Positions 25,292-33,401 of a stretch of 64,000 bases of DNA are shown piece by piece; the stretch's first letter is position 1; every line of letters begins with the position of its first letter. The notes beneath the pieces are model-generated. The model was not told the DNA's origin. It worked only from the letters and a program-made list of their open reading frames with translations, and searched no databases. The stretch is from Anaerolineae bacterium (GTDB lineage: Bacteria; Chloroflexota; Anaerolineae; Caldilineales; Caldilineaceae). The position numbers and the translations under genes were made by a program. The DNA lies in the NCBI GenBank assembly GCA_030432295.1, contig JAUIHI010000030.1, positions 20,562-84,561 on the forward strand. Direction: 5' to 3'.

Positions 25292-27553
25292 ATGGCCGTT
25301 CAGACCAAAACCCCCAACTACAAAGTGATCGGAACCCGTCCCATCCGCCACGACGGGACGGACAAAGTGACCGGTGCGGCCCGCTACGGCGCGGATACCC
25401 AACTGCCCGGCCTGCTCTATGGCAAGATTTTGCGCAGCCCCCACGCCCATGCCCGCATTCTCTCTATCGATACCAGCAAAGCCGAAGCACTCCCCGGCGT
25501 CACTGCTGTTGTCACCAGCAAAGACCTGGCCCCTGCCGAGGACAAAGTGCAGGAGATGGGCGAGGATGTGACCAATCTGATGTATCTGAGCGCCAATATT
25601 CTGGCCCAGGACAAAGTCCTCTACCACGGACACGCCGTCGCTGCGGTGGCGGCCCACAGTGTCCACGTAGCCGAAGAGGCCCTCAAACTTATCGAAGTTG
25701 AATACGAACTGCTGCCCCCGGTGCTGGATGCCTACGAAGCTGCCCAGCCCGGCGCACCGATCCTCTTGCCCGGTCTGCGCACCACTTCTCTGGGCGAAAA
25801 GGGCGACAAACAAACAAATGTGGCTTCCCTGCTCCGCCACGAACGGGGCGATTTGGAAGCTGGCTTTGCTGCCGCCGATGCAATTGTCGAGCGGGAATTC
25901 CGCACTGCGATGGTCCACCAGGGCTACATCGAACCCCAGGCATCCACAGCCATCTGGAAGACCGACGACCACATCGACATCTGGACCAGCACCCAGGGCG
26001 CATTTCAGATTCGGGATTCAGTGGTCGAGCTTTTGCACGTGCCCATCTCCCAGGTCCGGGTGACGCCTACAGAAATTGGTGGCGGTTTCGGTGGCAAATT
26101 CACGCCCTACACCGACATTCCCGCCGCGCTGCTCTCCCGCAAGAGCCGGCACCGCCCGGTCAAAATTGTGATGACCCGCACGGAGGTGTTGCAGGCTACC
26201 GGTCCCACCTCCGGCTCCTTCATCCGGGTCAAAATGGGTGCGAAAAAGGATGGCACAATCACCGCAGCCCAGGCCGAGCTTTACTACGAGGCCGGGGCCT
26301 ATCCTGGCTCGCCCGTGGGCGCGGGTGCAGGTGTGATTCTCTCTCCCTATAAGCTGGACAACCTGCGCATCGACGGCTACGACGTAGTGGTCAACCGTCC
26401 CCAGACCGGTGCCTATCGTGCGCCGGGTGGCACAAACGCCGCCTTTGCCTCCGAGACAGTTATCGACGAACTGGCCGAGAAGTTGGGCCTGGACCCGCTG
26501 GAGTTCCGCCACAAGAACGCGGCCAAAGAAGGCGACCGCCGACCCGATGGCCCTATCTTCCAGCGCATTGGCTATGCCGAGACGGTGGAAGCTGCCATCG
26601 ACCACCCCCACTATTCGGCTGTCAAAGGCAAGAAGCATGGGCGGGGTGTGGCCTCCGGTTTCTGGTTCAACGGGGCTGGCCCCAGCAGTGTGTCCGCCAA
26701 TGTGAATTCCGACGGCACGGTCAATCTGATCGAAGGCTCAACGGACATCGGCGGCAGCCGTGCCAGCGCCTCGATGATGCTGGCCGAAACTCTGGGCATC
26801 CCCGCCGAGGATGTGCATCCTCAGGTGGTGGATACGGATTCCATCGGCTACACCGGCGGAACCGGCGGCAGCAGCGTCACCCACAAAATCGGCATCACCA
26901 CCCACCAGTTGGGGCTGGAATTGCGGGCCAAAATGGCCGAGCAACTGGCCGGTCTGTGGGAAGTGGATACAGAATCCATCAGCTTTGATAGCGGCGTTTT
27001 CAGTTCCAACGGCCACAGCTTGGGCTTCAAGGAAGCGGCAGGGAAGCTGGCTGCTTCTAACCCGCCTCCGTCGGCTTTTGTATCTATGCGCACCACCGGC
27101 GCTGGGCCGGGCTTTGCCACCCACATTGTGGACGTGGAAGTGGACGAGGAGACGGGCAAAGTGCAGATTCTGCGCTATACCGCCATTCAGGATGTGGGCA
27201 ATGCCATCCACCCCAGCTATGTGGAAGGACAGATTCAGGGCGGCGCGGTCCAGGGCATCGGCTGGGCGCTGAATGAGGAATACATCTACGACAAGGACGG
27301 CCATCTGCTCAATTCCAGCCTGCTGGACTATCGGATGCCCACCGCGCTGGACCTGCCGATGATTGAGACTGTGATGGTCAAAGTTCCGAATCCCAACCAT
27401 CCCTTTGGCGTGCGCGGTGTGGGCGAAGTGCCGATTGTCCCGCCTGCCGCGGCCATCGCCAACGCCATCTACGACGCCACGGGCGTGCGTATGACCGAAC
27501 TGCCTATGTCACCGGCTCGCTTGCTGGAGAAGTTGTGGGAGAAGCAGGCATAA
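25292..27553 (+). CDS. Molybdopterin-binding subunit of a xanthine dehydrogenase-family hydroxylase
   Basis: The 753-residue protein is the large subunit of the molybdenum hydroxylase family. It has an Ald_Xan_dh_C N-terminal domain (RHDGTDKVTGAARYGADTQLPGLLYGKILRSPHAHARI), the cofactor loop EIGGGFGGKFTPYT, RPQTGAYRAPGGTNAAFASE, and the C-terminal GVRGVGEVPIVPPAAAIANAI with the catalytic Glu. It lacks the AYRCSFR loop of form-I CO dehydrogenase, so it is not CoxL in the strict sense. The usual FAD and 2Fe-2S subunit genes are absent from both sides. It probably hydroxylates a heterocycle or aldehyde. Confidence 0.9.
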   Translation: MAVQTKTPNYKVIGTRPIRHDGTDKVTGAARYGADTQLPGLLYGKILRSPHAHARILSIDTSKAEALPGVTAVVTSKDLAPAEDKVQEMGEDVTNLMYLSANILAQDKVLYHGHAVAAVAAHSVHVAEEALKLIEVEYELLPPVLDAYEAAQPGAPILLPGLRTTSLGEKGDKQTNVASLLRHERGDLEAGFAAADAIVEREFRTAMVHQGYIEPQASTAIWKTDDHIDIWTSTQGAFQIRDSVVELLHVPISQVRVTPTEIGGGFGGKFTPYTDIPAALLSRKSRHRPVKIVMTRTEVLQATGPTSGSFIRVKMGAKKDGTITAAQAELYYEAGAYPGSPVGAGAGVILSPYKLDNLRIDGYDVVVNRPQTGAYRAPGGTNAAFASETVIDELAEKLGLDPLEFRHKNAAKEGDRRPDGPIFQRIGYAETVEAAIDHPHYSAVKGKKHGRGVASGFWFNGAGPSSVSANVNSDGTVNLIEGSTDIGGSRASASMMLAETLGIPAEDVHPQVVDTDSIGYTGGTGGSSVTHKIGITTHQLGLELRAKMAEQLAGLWEVDTESISFDSGVFSSNGHSLGFKEAAGKLAASNPPPSAFVSMRTTGAGPGFATHIVDVEVDEETGKVQILRYTAIQDVGNAIHPSYVEGQIQGGAVQGIGWALNEEYIYDKDGHLLNSSLLDYRMPTALDLPMIETVMVKVPNPNHPFGVRGVGEVPIVPPAAAIANAIYDATGVRMTELPMSPARLLEKLWEKQA

Positions 27554-27570
27554 GGTCTCTCGTCGGTATC

Positions 27571-27619
27571 AGAGAAAGGGCCGGGTGATGAATTTCATCA
27601 CCCGGCCCTTTCTCTTTTT
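27571..27619. terminator. 22-base-arm bidirectional terminator
   Basis: Perfect palindrome AGAGAAAGGGCCGGGTGATG and its complement with a one-base centre, flanked by a T-run on the plus strand. It sits between convergent genes. Confidence 0.75.
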
Positions 27620-28343
27620 ATGCGGGTATTTCATATCCGTGTCTGCCCATCGCCTCGGCCAGAAAGTCGAAGTAGTGTTGTCCTTCGTCGTCGCGCCAGC
27701 GGCCCACTGCATCAGCGCGCACGGGGATACGGGCCAATGGGTAACCCAGAAATGCTTCCAGCCGGGCAAGTGTGCCCGCTTGGTCCAGCACAAAATCTTC
27801 CATACGAACTTCCAACCAGTGGGCCGGTTTGGGTGTGGCCTGCACCAGCTTGTCCTGATAGAGCCATGAAATCGCGCGCCGCTCCCGCTCGTTATCCGTG
27901 GCTGGATATTCAATGCCAAAGTCGGCCAGGTCATCGGTCTTGTGTCGGGCCAGGATGCTGTCACATGGATTGCGTACCCAGAAAATGTAGCGAATGTCCG
28001 GGAACATCCGCACAATCCAGGGGAAGGCGAGGGTCGTTTCGGGGATTTTCCAGCCTTTGCGGGGTGCAGACGCGGCCAAGACGCTGTGCAGATAGCCGTG
28101 GATCAGCTCCGTAAATTCATCGGGAATCGGCATTGTGTGCAGCGCGGAGAAGTCCCACTCCAGCCCGCCCAGCCACTTTACGTGCCGGGCCAACACCCGG
28201 CAGGCGTCGTACATCTGCCCCGGCGGGATCAGATCGCTGGAACGGTTGATGGGCGTGCCCATAAAGACGCCACTGGCCAGCAGGGTTTGGGACATGGCCC
28301 GGGTCGCGCCGTGGCCGCGACCGATGATTGTGACGTGAGGCAT
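27618..28343 (-). CDS. Sulfotransferase-like P-loop protein
   Basis: The 241-residue protein has an N-terminal nucleotide-binding loop of sulfotransferase type (TIIGRGHGATRAMSQTLLASGVFMG) and a later strand-helix YIFWVRNPCDSILARHK that matches the 3'-phosphate-binding segment for PAPS. Members move sulfate from PAPS to hydroxyls. Two sulfatases elsewhere in the window give a loose theme of sulfate esters. The loop is divergent from classic enzymes, so catalytic activity is only likely. Confidence 0.65.
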   Translation of the reverse strand: MPHVTIIGRGHGATRAMSQTLLASGVFMGTPINRSSDLIPPGQMYDACRVLARHVKWLGGLEWDFSALHTMPIPDEFTELIHGYLHSVLAASAPRKGWKIPETTLAFPWIVRMFPDIRYIFWVRNPCDSILARHKTDDLADFGIEYPATDNERERRAISWLYQDKLVQATPKPAHWLEVRMEDFVLDQAGTLARLEAFLGYPLARIPVRADAVGRWRDDEGQHYFDFLAEAMGRHGYEIPA

Positions 28344-28388
28344 GGGCGGGATGATCCTTTGCAGATGGGAAGGATGGCAGCCGAAATG

Positions 28389-28438
28389 TGAAACGTAAAA
28401 CGTGAGATCGTTCGAACGATCTCACGTTTTACGTTTCA
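28389..28438. repeat. Perfect 50-base palindrome, copy 2 of the GTGAAACGTAAAACGTGA family
   Basis: The arms 28389-28413 and 28414-28438 are fully complementary with no loop. It lies between two minus-strand genes, the sulfotransferase-like gene and the Gfo/Idh/MocA gene upstream of it. Confidence 0.75.
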
Positions 28439-28465
28439 TACTTTTATGGCGAGATGTGGCTCGCG

Positions 28466-29461
28466 TTAGCTGGGCACGCTCTCTACCGACCCGCCTTCAT
28501 ACGAGCGAATCGCGGCTTCGATAATTTCCTGCACGGCCAGCCCCTCTTTGCCCGATGCTTCGATTTCGTCCGGAGCCACGCCCGCGTCCACCTGTTCGAT
28601 CCAGCGGTTGATGCGGTTGGTGAAGGTTGCGCCAAAGCCGCTCAGCCCGCCCATAATGCTGTTGCGGATGACAGTCAGTTCGTCGCTGCGCCGGGGGTAG
28701 AGGGTCAATTCCTCGTAGAGATTGTCCAGCACAAAGCGGCCTTCGGTCCCCATCACTTCGCAGCGTTCCAGGTTGTGGCGGGGATTGGTGTCATAGCTGC
28801 CGGTCAGGTGGCCGACGACGCCGTTGACAAATTCCAGATTGACCTGCACATTCGAGTAGCAGACCCGGCCCGGCGCGCGATTGAAAAAGGCGTGGACCCG
28901 TTTCACGTCACCGCAGAAGAAGCGCATAATGTCCAGGCTGTGGGGATGCAGGGCGCGGATGTGAAACCAGGGCGAGGATTCGTTGGGGTTGCCAATCCAC
29001 ATTGTCATATTAATGAGTAGGGGATCGCCCAGCTTGCCCTCGTCCATCCACTCTTTGGCTTTGGCAGCCGGGGGAACGAAGCGGTGGTTCAGGTTGACGC
29101 CGAAGGAGAGGCCCTTTTCCGCGGCCTTCGCCACCATCTGGCGCGCCTTCACAATATCGTTGGAGATGGGCTTCTCGCAGAGGACGTGCAGCCCGGCCTC
29201 GAAGGCTTCCATCACCGGGTCGAAGTGGTGGCCGCCGTTCTCCGGCCCGGCGGTGGTGACGCTCACCGCGTCCAGTTCCACATTTTTCACCAGATCTGCC
29301 ACGCTGTAGAAAGCGGGCACGCCGTATTGGGCCGCGGCTTTGTCGGCTCGGGCCTTGTCCATATCACAGACCGCGGCCAGTGTGGCCTTATCGCTGGCTT
29401 TGTAGACGCCCGCGTGGGTGTTGCCGATGCCGCCCAGACCGATAATCGCAACGTTTAGCAT
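28466..29461 (-). CDS. Gfo/Idh/MocA-family oxidoreductase
   Basis: The 331-residue protein has the N-terminal Rossmann motif VAIIGLGGIGNTHAGVY, the family's EKP motif in LHVLCEKPIS with the conserved Lys, and WFHIRALHPHSLDIMRFFCGD with the catalytic-type His. Such enzymes oxidise or reduce sugars and inositols with NAD(P). Its substrate is unknown. The ATG at 29461 with GAGGA upstream is preferred; the frame extends 26 codons further into non-family sequence. Confidence 0.9.
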   Translation of the reverse strand: MLNVAIIGLGGIGNTHAGVYKASDKATLAAVCDMDKARADKAAAQYGVPAFYSVADLVKNVELDAVSVTTAGPENGGHHFDPVMEAFEAGLHVLCEKPISNDIVKARQMVAKAAEKGLSFGVNLNHRFVPPAAKAKEWMDEGKLGDPLLINMTMWIGNPNESSPWFHIRALHPHSLDIMRFFCGDVKRVHAFFNRAPGRVCYSNVQVNLEFVNGVVGHLTGSYDTNPRHNLERCEVMGTEGRFVLDNLYEELTLYPRRSDELTVIRNSIMGGLSGFGATFTNRINRWIEQVDAGVAPDEIEASGKEGLAVQEIIEAAIRSYEGGSVESVPS

Positions 29462-29583
29462 TTGGGATTCCTCGAAGGAGAGTTTGATAGGGGTAGATAC
29501 CTGTGAAGTGATTGTACAACTCCCCTGCGATTTCAACAATCTCCTTTTGAGGTAGCAGCCAAACTTTTTCTACGAATTGGCTA

Positions 29584-29657
29584 ACCACGGAACACACGGA
29601 ATACACGGAAAGGAAGTCAAGAGGAAGTTTTCCGTGTTTTCCATGTGTTCTGTGGTG
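29584..29657. repeat. ACCACGGAACACACGGAA word hairpin
   Basis: The words CACGGAACACACGGAATACACGG and their imperfect complement (CCGTGTTTTCCATGTGTTCTGTGG) form a hairpin. It lies between the Gfo/Idh/MocA gene and the downstream end of the selenoprotein gene. Confidence 0.55.
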
Positions 29658-29711
29658 ATTTTCTTTACCGTAGGGTTATCGAAGATTCACAGGCTCTGAA
29701 AATTTCTCGGA

Positions 29712-30428
29712 TCAAAATTCCTCGGCCAACAACGCCTGAATAATCGCTTCGGTTTCGGCGTAGCGTCCTTCGCCGATCTTCAGGTGGCGAATCTGACCGC
29801 TTTTGTCGATCAGGTACATAGCAGGCCAATAGCGGTTGTGATAGGCGCGCCAGGTGGCCCAGTCGTTGTCAATCGCTACGGGATAGGGCACATCCAGCCG
29901 TCGGATGGCCGCCTGCACGTTGTCCAGATTGTGTTCGCTCTGAAATTCCGGGGTGTGGACGCCGATGACAACCAGCCCGTCCTCGCTGTACTTACGATAC
30001 CATTCCCTCACCGAGGGAATCACGTGGATGCAGTTGATTCAGCCGTAGGTCCAGAACTCGACGATCACCACCTGCCCCCGCAGATCGGCCAGCTTTAGCG
30101 GCTCGGAATTGAGCCAGGTTTCGTTGAATAGCTCCGGTGCTTCGCCCTGGGGCCGCAGCTTTGCCAGTAGTGCGGCCTGCTCCGGCGTGGCTGCACTGCT
30201 GCTGCTATTTTCGATTTCCGGGGCTGGCGCTGGCACTGTCGGCGTAATTGTCTGCCCGGCGCTTTGGGTAGCCCTGATTTCCACCACACGAGTTTGGATG
30301 GCCTCTACTGTAGCTGCCCGTTCTGCTTCGTCCTGTGCTGGTGCGGGTGCGGGTGCTACGCAGCCAGACAGAGCGAGTGCGTTGAGGACAAGCAGCAGAA
30401 TGAGCGGAATGGATTGGTGAGTTTGCAC
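29712..30428 (-). CDS. TlpA/DipZ-like thioredoxin-fold lipoprotein, probable selenoprotein (UGA = Sec130)
   Basis: Two same-frame parts are separated only by a TGA at 30041-30039. Read through, they give a 238-residue protein: a lipoprotein signal ending LALSGC, an Ala/Pro linker, then a thioredoxin-like domain with VVIVEFWTYG-U-INCIH. The TGA sits exactly at the first Cys of the C-x-x-C centre seen in relatives (FWTYTCINC). After it come GLVVIGVHTPEF, YPVAIDNDWATW and NRYWPAMYLIDKSGQIR, all intact family motifs. A hairpin follows the TGA at SECIS distance. GTG at 30428 with AAGGAG upstream is the start. It should reduce extracytoplasmic disulfides or peroxides. A plain nonsense mutation is the alternative. 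Confidence 0.8.
30002..30020 (-). promoter_or_regulatory. Candidate bacterial SECIS hairpin
   Basis: On the mRNA strand, AUUCCCUC pairs with GAGGGAAU over eight perfect pairs around a GGU loop. The stem begins 18 bases after the UGA and the loop 26 bases after it. The loop starts with G. Distance, short loop and G in the loop agree with the known bacterial SECIS consensus. Confidence 0.7.
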
Positions 30429-30652
30429 AGGGATACTCCTTTGCCATTGAAAGTTGCCTGTCTTGAACTCTAGCCGGAGTGGGTTACAATGGCAGAACAA
30501 AACTATTACCGAAATCTTATCCGTAGCCCCACCCCAACGCGTGTAATGATTCGGCAAGATTTATGTGATAACCTGTGGTTTGTATCCGTGCAAATCCGTA
30601 CATCCGTGACAATCCGTGTCCTTTTGTTTCCGGACACCAGAAGGAAGATTCA

Positions 30653-31345
30653 ATGAGCAAAGCCAAAATTCTCGTCGTGGACGACGAACCCAGCATCGGC
30701 GAAGTCGTCAGCCTCTATCTGGCCCAGGAAGGCTACGACGTGAAAGTCGTGCGCGACGGCCAGTCTGCGCTGGATGCCATCGCCGCCTCCCCGCCGGACC
30801 TGCTGGTGCTGGACCTGATGCTGCCCAAAATCGACGGGCTGGAGATCACCCGCCGGGTGCGCGCCCACAGCAGCACGCCGATTATTATGCTCACCGCCCG
30901 CAAGGAAGAGACCGACCGCATCGTCGGCCTGGAGATGGGTGCGGACGATTACGTCGTCAAGCCTTTCAGCCCCCGGGAACTGGTGAGCCGGGTGAAGGCT
31001 GTCCTGCGGCGCACCCAAAACACCGGCCCGGTGGACGGCAGCAACCAACCCATCAGCTTCGGCGCGATTACCATCGATCCCCGCACCCGCCAGGTGATGG
31101 TCAACGGAGAGGAAGCAGCCCTGACTGTCAAGGAGTTCGACCTGCTCTGGGCCTTCGCCACCCACCCCCGTCAGGTCTTCAATCGGGACCAGTTGTTGGA
31201 TCGGGTCTGGGGCATCACCGAATATGTGGACCCCAGCACCGTCACCGTCCACGTGCGCCGCCTGCGCGAGAAAATTGAGGCCGACCCCTCCAATCCGAAG
31301 CACATTCTGACGGTCTGGGGTGTGGGCTATCGTTTTGAGATGTGA
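30653..31345 (+). CDS. OmpR/PhoB-type response regulator
   Basis: The 230-residue protein has an N-terminal receiver domain (acidic pocket Asp10-Asp11, phosphoacceptor Asp54 in LLVLDLMLP, Lys in DYVVKPFSP) and a C-terminal winged-helix DNA-binding domain (VKEFDLLWAFATHPRQVFNRDQLLDRVWG). It should be phosphorylated by the kinase encoded just downstream. The ATG at 30653 after AAGGAAG is chosen; the upstream frame is repeat DNA. Confidence 0.94.
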   Translation: MSKAKILVVDDEPSIGEVVSLYLAQEGYDVKVVRDGQSALDAIAASPPDLLVLDLMLPKIDGLEITRRVRAHSSTPIIMLTARKEETDRIVGLEMGADDYVVKPFSPRELVSRVKAVLRRTQNTGPVDGSNQPISFGAITIDPRTRQVMVNGEEAALTVKEFDLLWAFATHPRQVFNRDQLLDRVWGITEYVDPSTVTVHVRRLREKIEADPSNPKHILTVWGVGYRFEM

Positions 31346-31351
31346 AAAAGA

Positions 31352-31420
31352 GTATTGGGTATTAGATATTGGGTAGTGGTTGGCCGTATTCTCCACTACC
31401 CAATATCTAATACCCAATAC
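31352..31420. repeat. 28-base-arm hairpin between regulator and kinase genes, ATTGGGTATT family
   Basis: Perfect arms at 31352-31379 and 31393-31420. It may set the ratio of regulator to kinase by attenuating or protecting the message. Confidence 0.7.
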
Positions 31421-31442
31421 CAAACCTTGCGAGACTGTTTCC

Positions 31443-32684
31443 ATGCGTACAGCTTCTTTCCCTATCTCCCTCCCCCTCCGTTTTTTCCTCGGCGTTGTCG
31501 CCGCTGTGCTGATGGGGCTGGCCCTCTTCTTCGCAGTGATGAACCCGCCTATGGGCGAGATGCGGGCGATGGGCTGGTTTCTCTCTGTCACCGCGCTGAT
31601 CTCCGTCGTCGCCGGCTACCTGCTCTATCGCCTGGGCTGGATCGACCGCGCGCCCCGGCTAAGCTGGATGCTGGCCGGCTCCTATGCTCTGGCCAGCGCG
31701 CTGACCTTCCTGAACGTCTATGTCACTGCCCGACTGATGTTCGCCAGCCAGCACGACCTGCAACTGGCGACGGTTCTGCTCATCTTTGCCGGTGTGATCG
31801 CAATGGCTCTGGGCTATTTCTTTTCCAGCGCGCTGACCGACCGCATCCAGGCCCTGAACCGGGCCGCGCATTCCATCGCCGCCGGAGAGTTGGATGTACA
31901 GGTGTCGGTGAATGGGCGTCACGAAGTGGCCCAACTGGCCGAGACCTTCAACGGAATGGCCGCCCGTTTATCTCAGGCCGCGGCCGCCCAGCGGGAAGCC
32001 GAACAACTGCGCCAGGAATTGCTGGCCTGGGTGGGCCACGACCTGCGCACGCCCCTTGCCTCCATCCGGGCGATTGTGGAAGCCCTGGCCGACGGCGTAG
32101 TCACCGACCCGGAGACCCAGCAGCGCTATCTCCTCACTGCCCAGCGGGACATCCAATCCCTCTCCGCCCTCATCGACGACCTCTTCGAGATGTCCCAGAT
32201 CGGCGCGGGGGGGCTGCAATTGGACCGCCAGCCCGCCTCGCTGGCCGATCTGCTCTCGGATACGCTGGAAAGTTTCACAGCGCTGGCGTCGGCCAAAGGG
32301 GTGGCGCTGACCGGCAGCGCAGGCCCGGGGGTGGACCCGGTTTCGATGGATGTGCAGAAGATCGGGCGGGTGTTGGGCAATCTGATCGGCAACGGCATCC
32401 GCTACACACCCGCGGGCGGGTTGGTGCGGGTACAGGCCCAGCGGGTGGGCGAAAGTGTGTTGGTGGAGGTCATCGACAGCGGCGAGGGCATCCCCGCTGC
32501 CAGTCTGGGCCGGGTCTTCGATCAGTTCTACCGGGCCGAAGAGTCCCGCAACCGGGAGACCGGCGGTGCGGGGTTAGGGCTGGCAATTGCGAAGGGAATT
32601 GTAGCCGCCCACCGCGGGGAGATCGGCGTGGAGAGCGAACCGGGCGCGGGCGCGCGTTTCTGGTTTGTGTTGCCGCGGGGATAA
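31443..32684 (+). CDS. Membrane sensor histidine kinase
   Basis: The 413-residue kinase has about four N-terminal membrane helices (to about 140) with almost no extracellular domain, then a HAMP domain (ALNRAAHSIAAGELDVQVSVNGRHEVAQL). The dimerisation helix has His199 in VGHDLRTPLASIRA. The ATPase has the N box NLIGNGIRYTP, G1 DSGEGIP, F box FDQFYRAEESRN and G2 GAGLGLAIAKG. It partners the response regulator before it. The small sensor suggests an intramembrane or envelope-stress signal; this is an inference. Confidence 0.93.
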   Translation: MRTASFPISLPLRFFLGVVAAVLMGLALFFAVMNPPMGEMRAMGWFLSVTALISVVAGYLLYRLGWIDRAPRLSWMLAGSYALASALTFLNVYVTARLMFASQHDLQLATVLLIFAGVIAMALGYFFSSALTDRIQALNRAAHSIAAGELDVQVSVNGRHEVAQLAETFNGMAARLSQAAAAQREAEQLRQELLAWVGHDLRTPLASIRAIVEALADGVVTDPETQQRYLLTAQRDIQSLSALIDDLFEMSQIGAGGLQLDRQPASLADLLSDTLESFTALASAKGVALTGSAGPGVDPVSMDVQKIGRVLGNLIGNGIRYTPAGGLVRVQAQRVGESVLVEVIDSGEGIPAASLGRVFDQFYRAEESRNRETGGAGLGLAIAKGIVAAHRGEIGVESEPGAGARFWFVLPRG

Positions 32685-32778
32685 ACGTACATTGCGCGTT
32701 TTGTCTTGCAATGTACACCGATTGGCGCTATTCTGGATGGGCACAACGAATTCTTGTGGGAGTGTTCAGGAGATTGCT

Positions 32779-33009
32779 ATGCAAGTCGAACGTCAATTCG
32801 TGGATGTGAAAGAGCGACAAATCCTCATTCAATTGCCCGCTTCTTTTCTCAACCGCCGGGTGGAGGTGATTGCCATCGCCCTGGATGAGGAACTGAGCAA
32901 ACCCGCCAAGCGCCGCCGTCCTCACCCGGAGCTTGCAGGTAAAGGCCGCACACTGGGCGATCTGATCAGCCCGATTGTTGATGAGGCGGATTGGGAATGT
33001 CTGCAATGA
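32779..33009 (+). CDS. Antitoxin-like protein of a PIN toxin pair
   Basis: The 76-residue protein (MQVERQFVDVKERQILIQLPASFLNRRVEVIAIAL then a Pro/Arg-rich tail and LGDLISPIVDEADWECLQ) has the layout of small VapB/DUF2281-like antitoxins, with an N-terminal beta/DNA-binding part and a C-terminal toxin-wrapping tail. Its stop overlaps the toxin start (ATGA). AGGAG lies six bases before the ATG. The family assignment rests mostly on size and partner. Confidence 0.75.
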   Translation: MQVERQFVDVKERQILIQLPASFLNRRVEVIAIALDEELSKPAKRRRPHPELAGKGRTLGDLISPIVDEADWECLQ

Positions 33010-33401
33010 TTGTGCTGGACAGCCACATCTGGTTCTGGTGGGTCAATGGGGAGAATCGGCGACTGCCATCATTTATTCTGGCAGAGATTGAAGCCGCGCC
33101 TCGTGTGGGCGTCTCGCCGGTTTCCTGCTTTGAATTGGCCTTGGCACACCAGCGTGGCCGTCTTGAACTTTCATTGCCCATTCGGGATTGGTTTGCCTTG
33201 GCGTTGGCCGGTTCTGATGTGGAATTGTTGCCCCTGACACCGCTGATTTCCGCCCGCGCCGTTGAATTGCCAGATATTCACCGGGATCCTTTTGACCGTA
33301 TCATTATTGCCACCGCGATTGAAATGGAGGCTCGTATTGCCAGCGTTGATGGATACTTTCCCCGGTATCCCGAATTGGACGGACGTTTGATTACTTCGTA
33401 A
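33006..33401 (+). CDS. PIN-domain ribonuclease toxin (VapC-like)
   Basis: The 131-residue PIN protein starts MIVLDSHIWFWW (metal Asp5), has Glu43 in CFELALA, and DPFDRIIIATAIEMEARIASVDGYF carrying the last acidic pair. PIN toxins cut RNA, often tRNA or rRNA, when the antitoxin is lost. The start overlaps the antitoxin stop by four bases. Its 3' end overlaps the convergent pentapeptide-TIR gene by 11 bases. Confidence 0.88.
   Translation: MIVLDSHIWFWWVNGENRRLPSFILAEIEAAPRVGVSPVSCFELALAHQRGRLELSLPIRDWFALALAGSDVELLPLTPLISARAVELPDIHRDPFDRIIIATAIEMEARIASVDGYFPRYPELDGRLITS

Noticed and set aside
25292..27553. Form-I carbon monoxide dehydrogenase (CoxL)
   Set aside because: The AYRCSFR active-site loop is replaced by GAYRAPGG, and no coxM or coxS genes adjoin.
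29712..30557. Thioredoxin-like gene broken by a stop codon (pseudogene)
   Set aside because: The stop is UGA at the exact redox Cys, the rest of the frame is intact, and a SECIS-like hairpin follows, so a selenoprotein is the better reading. The pseudogene idea stays as the alternative.
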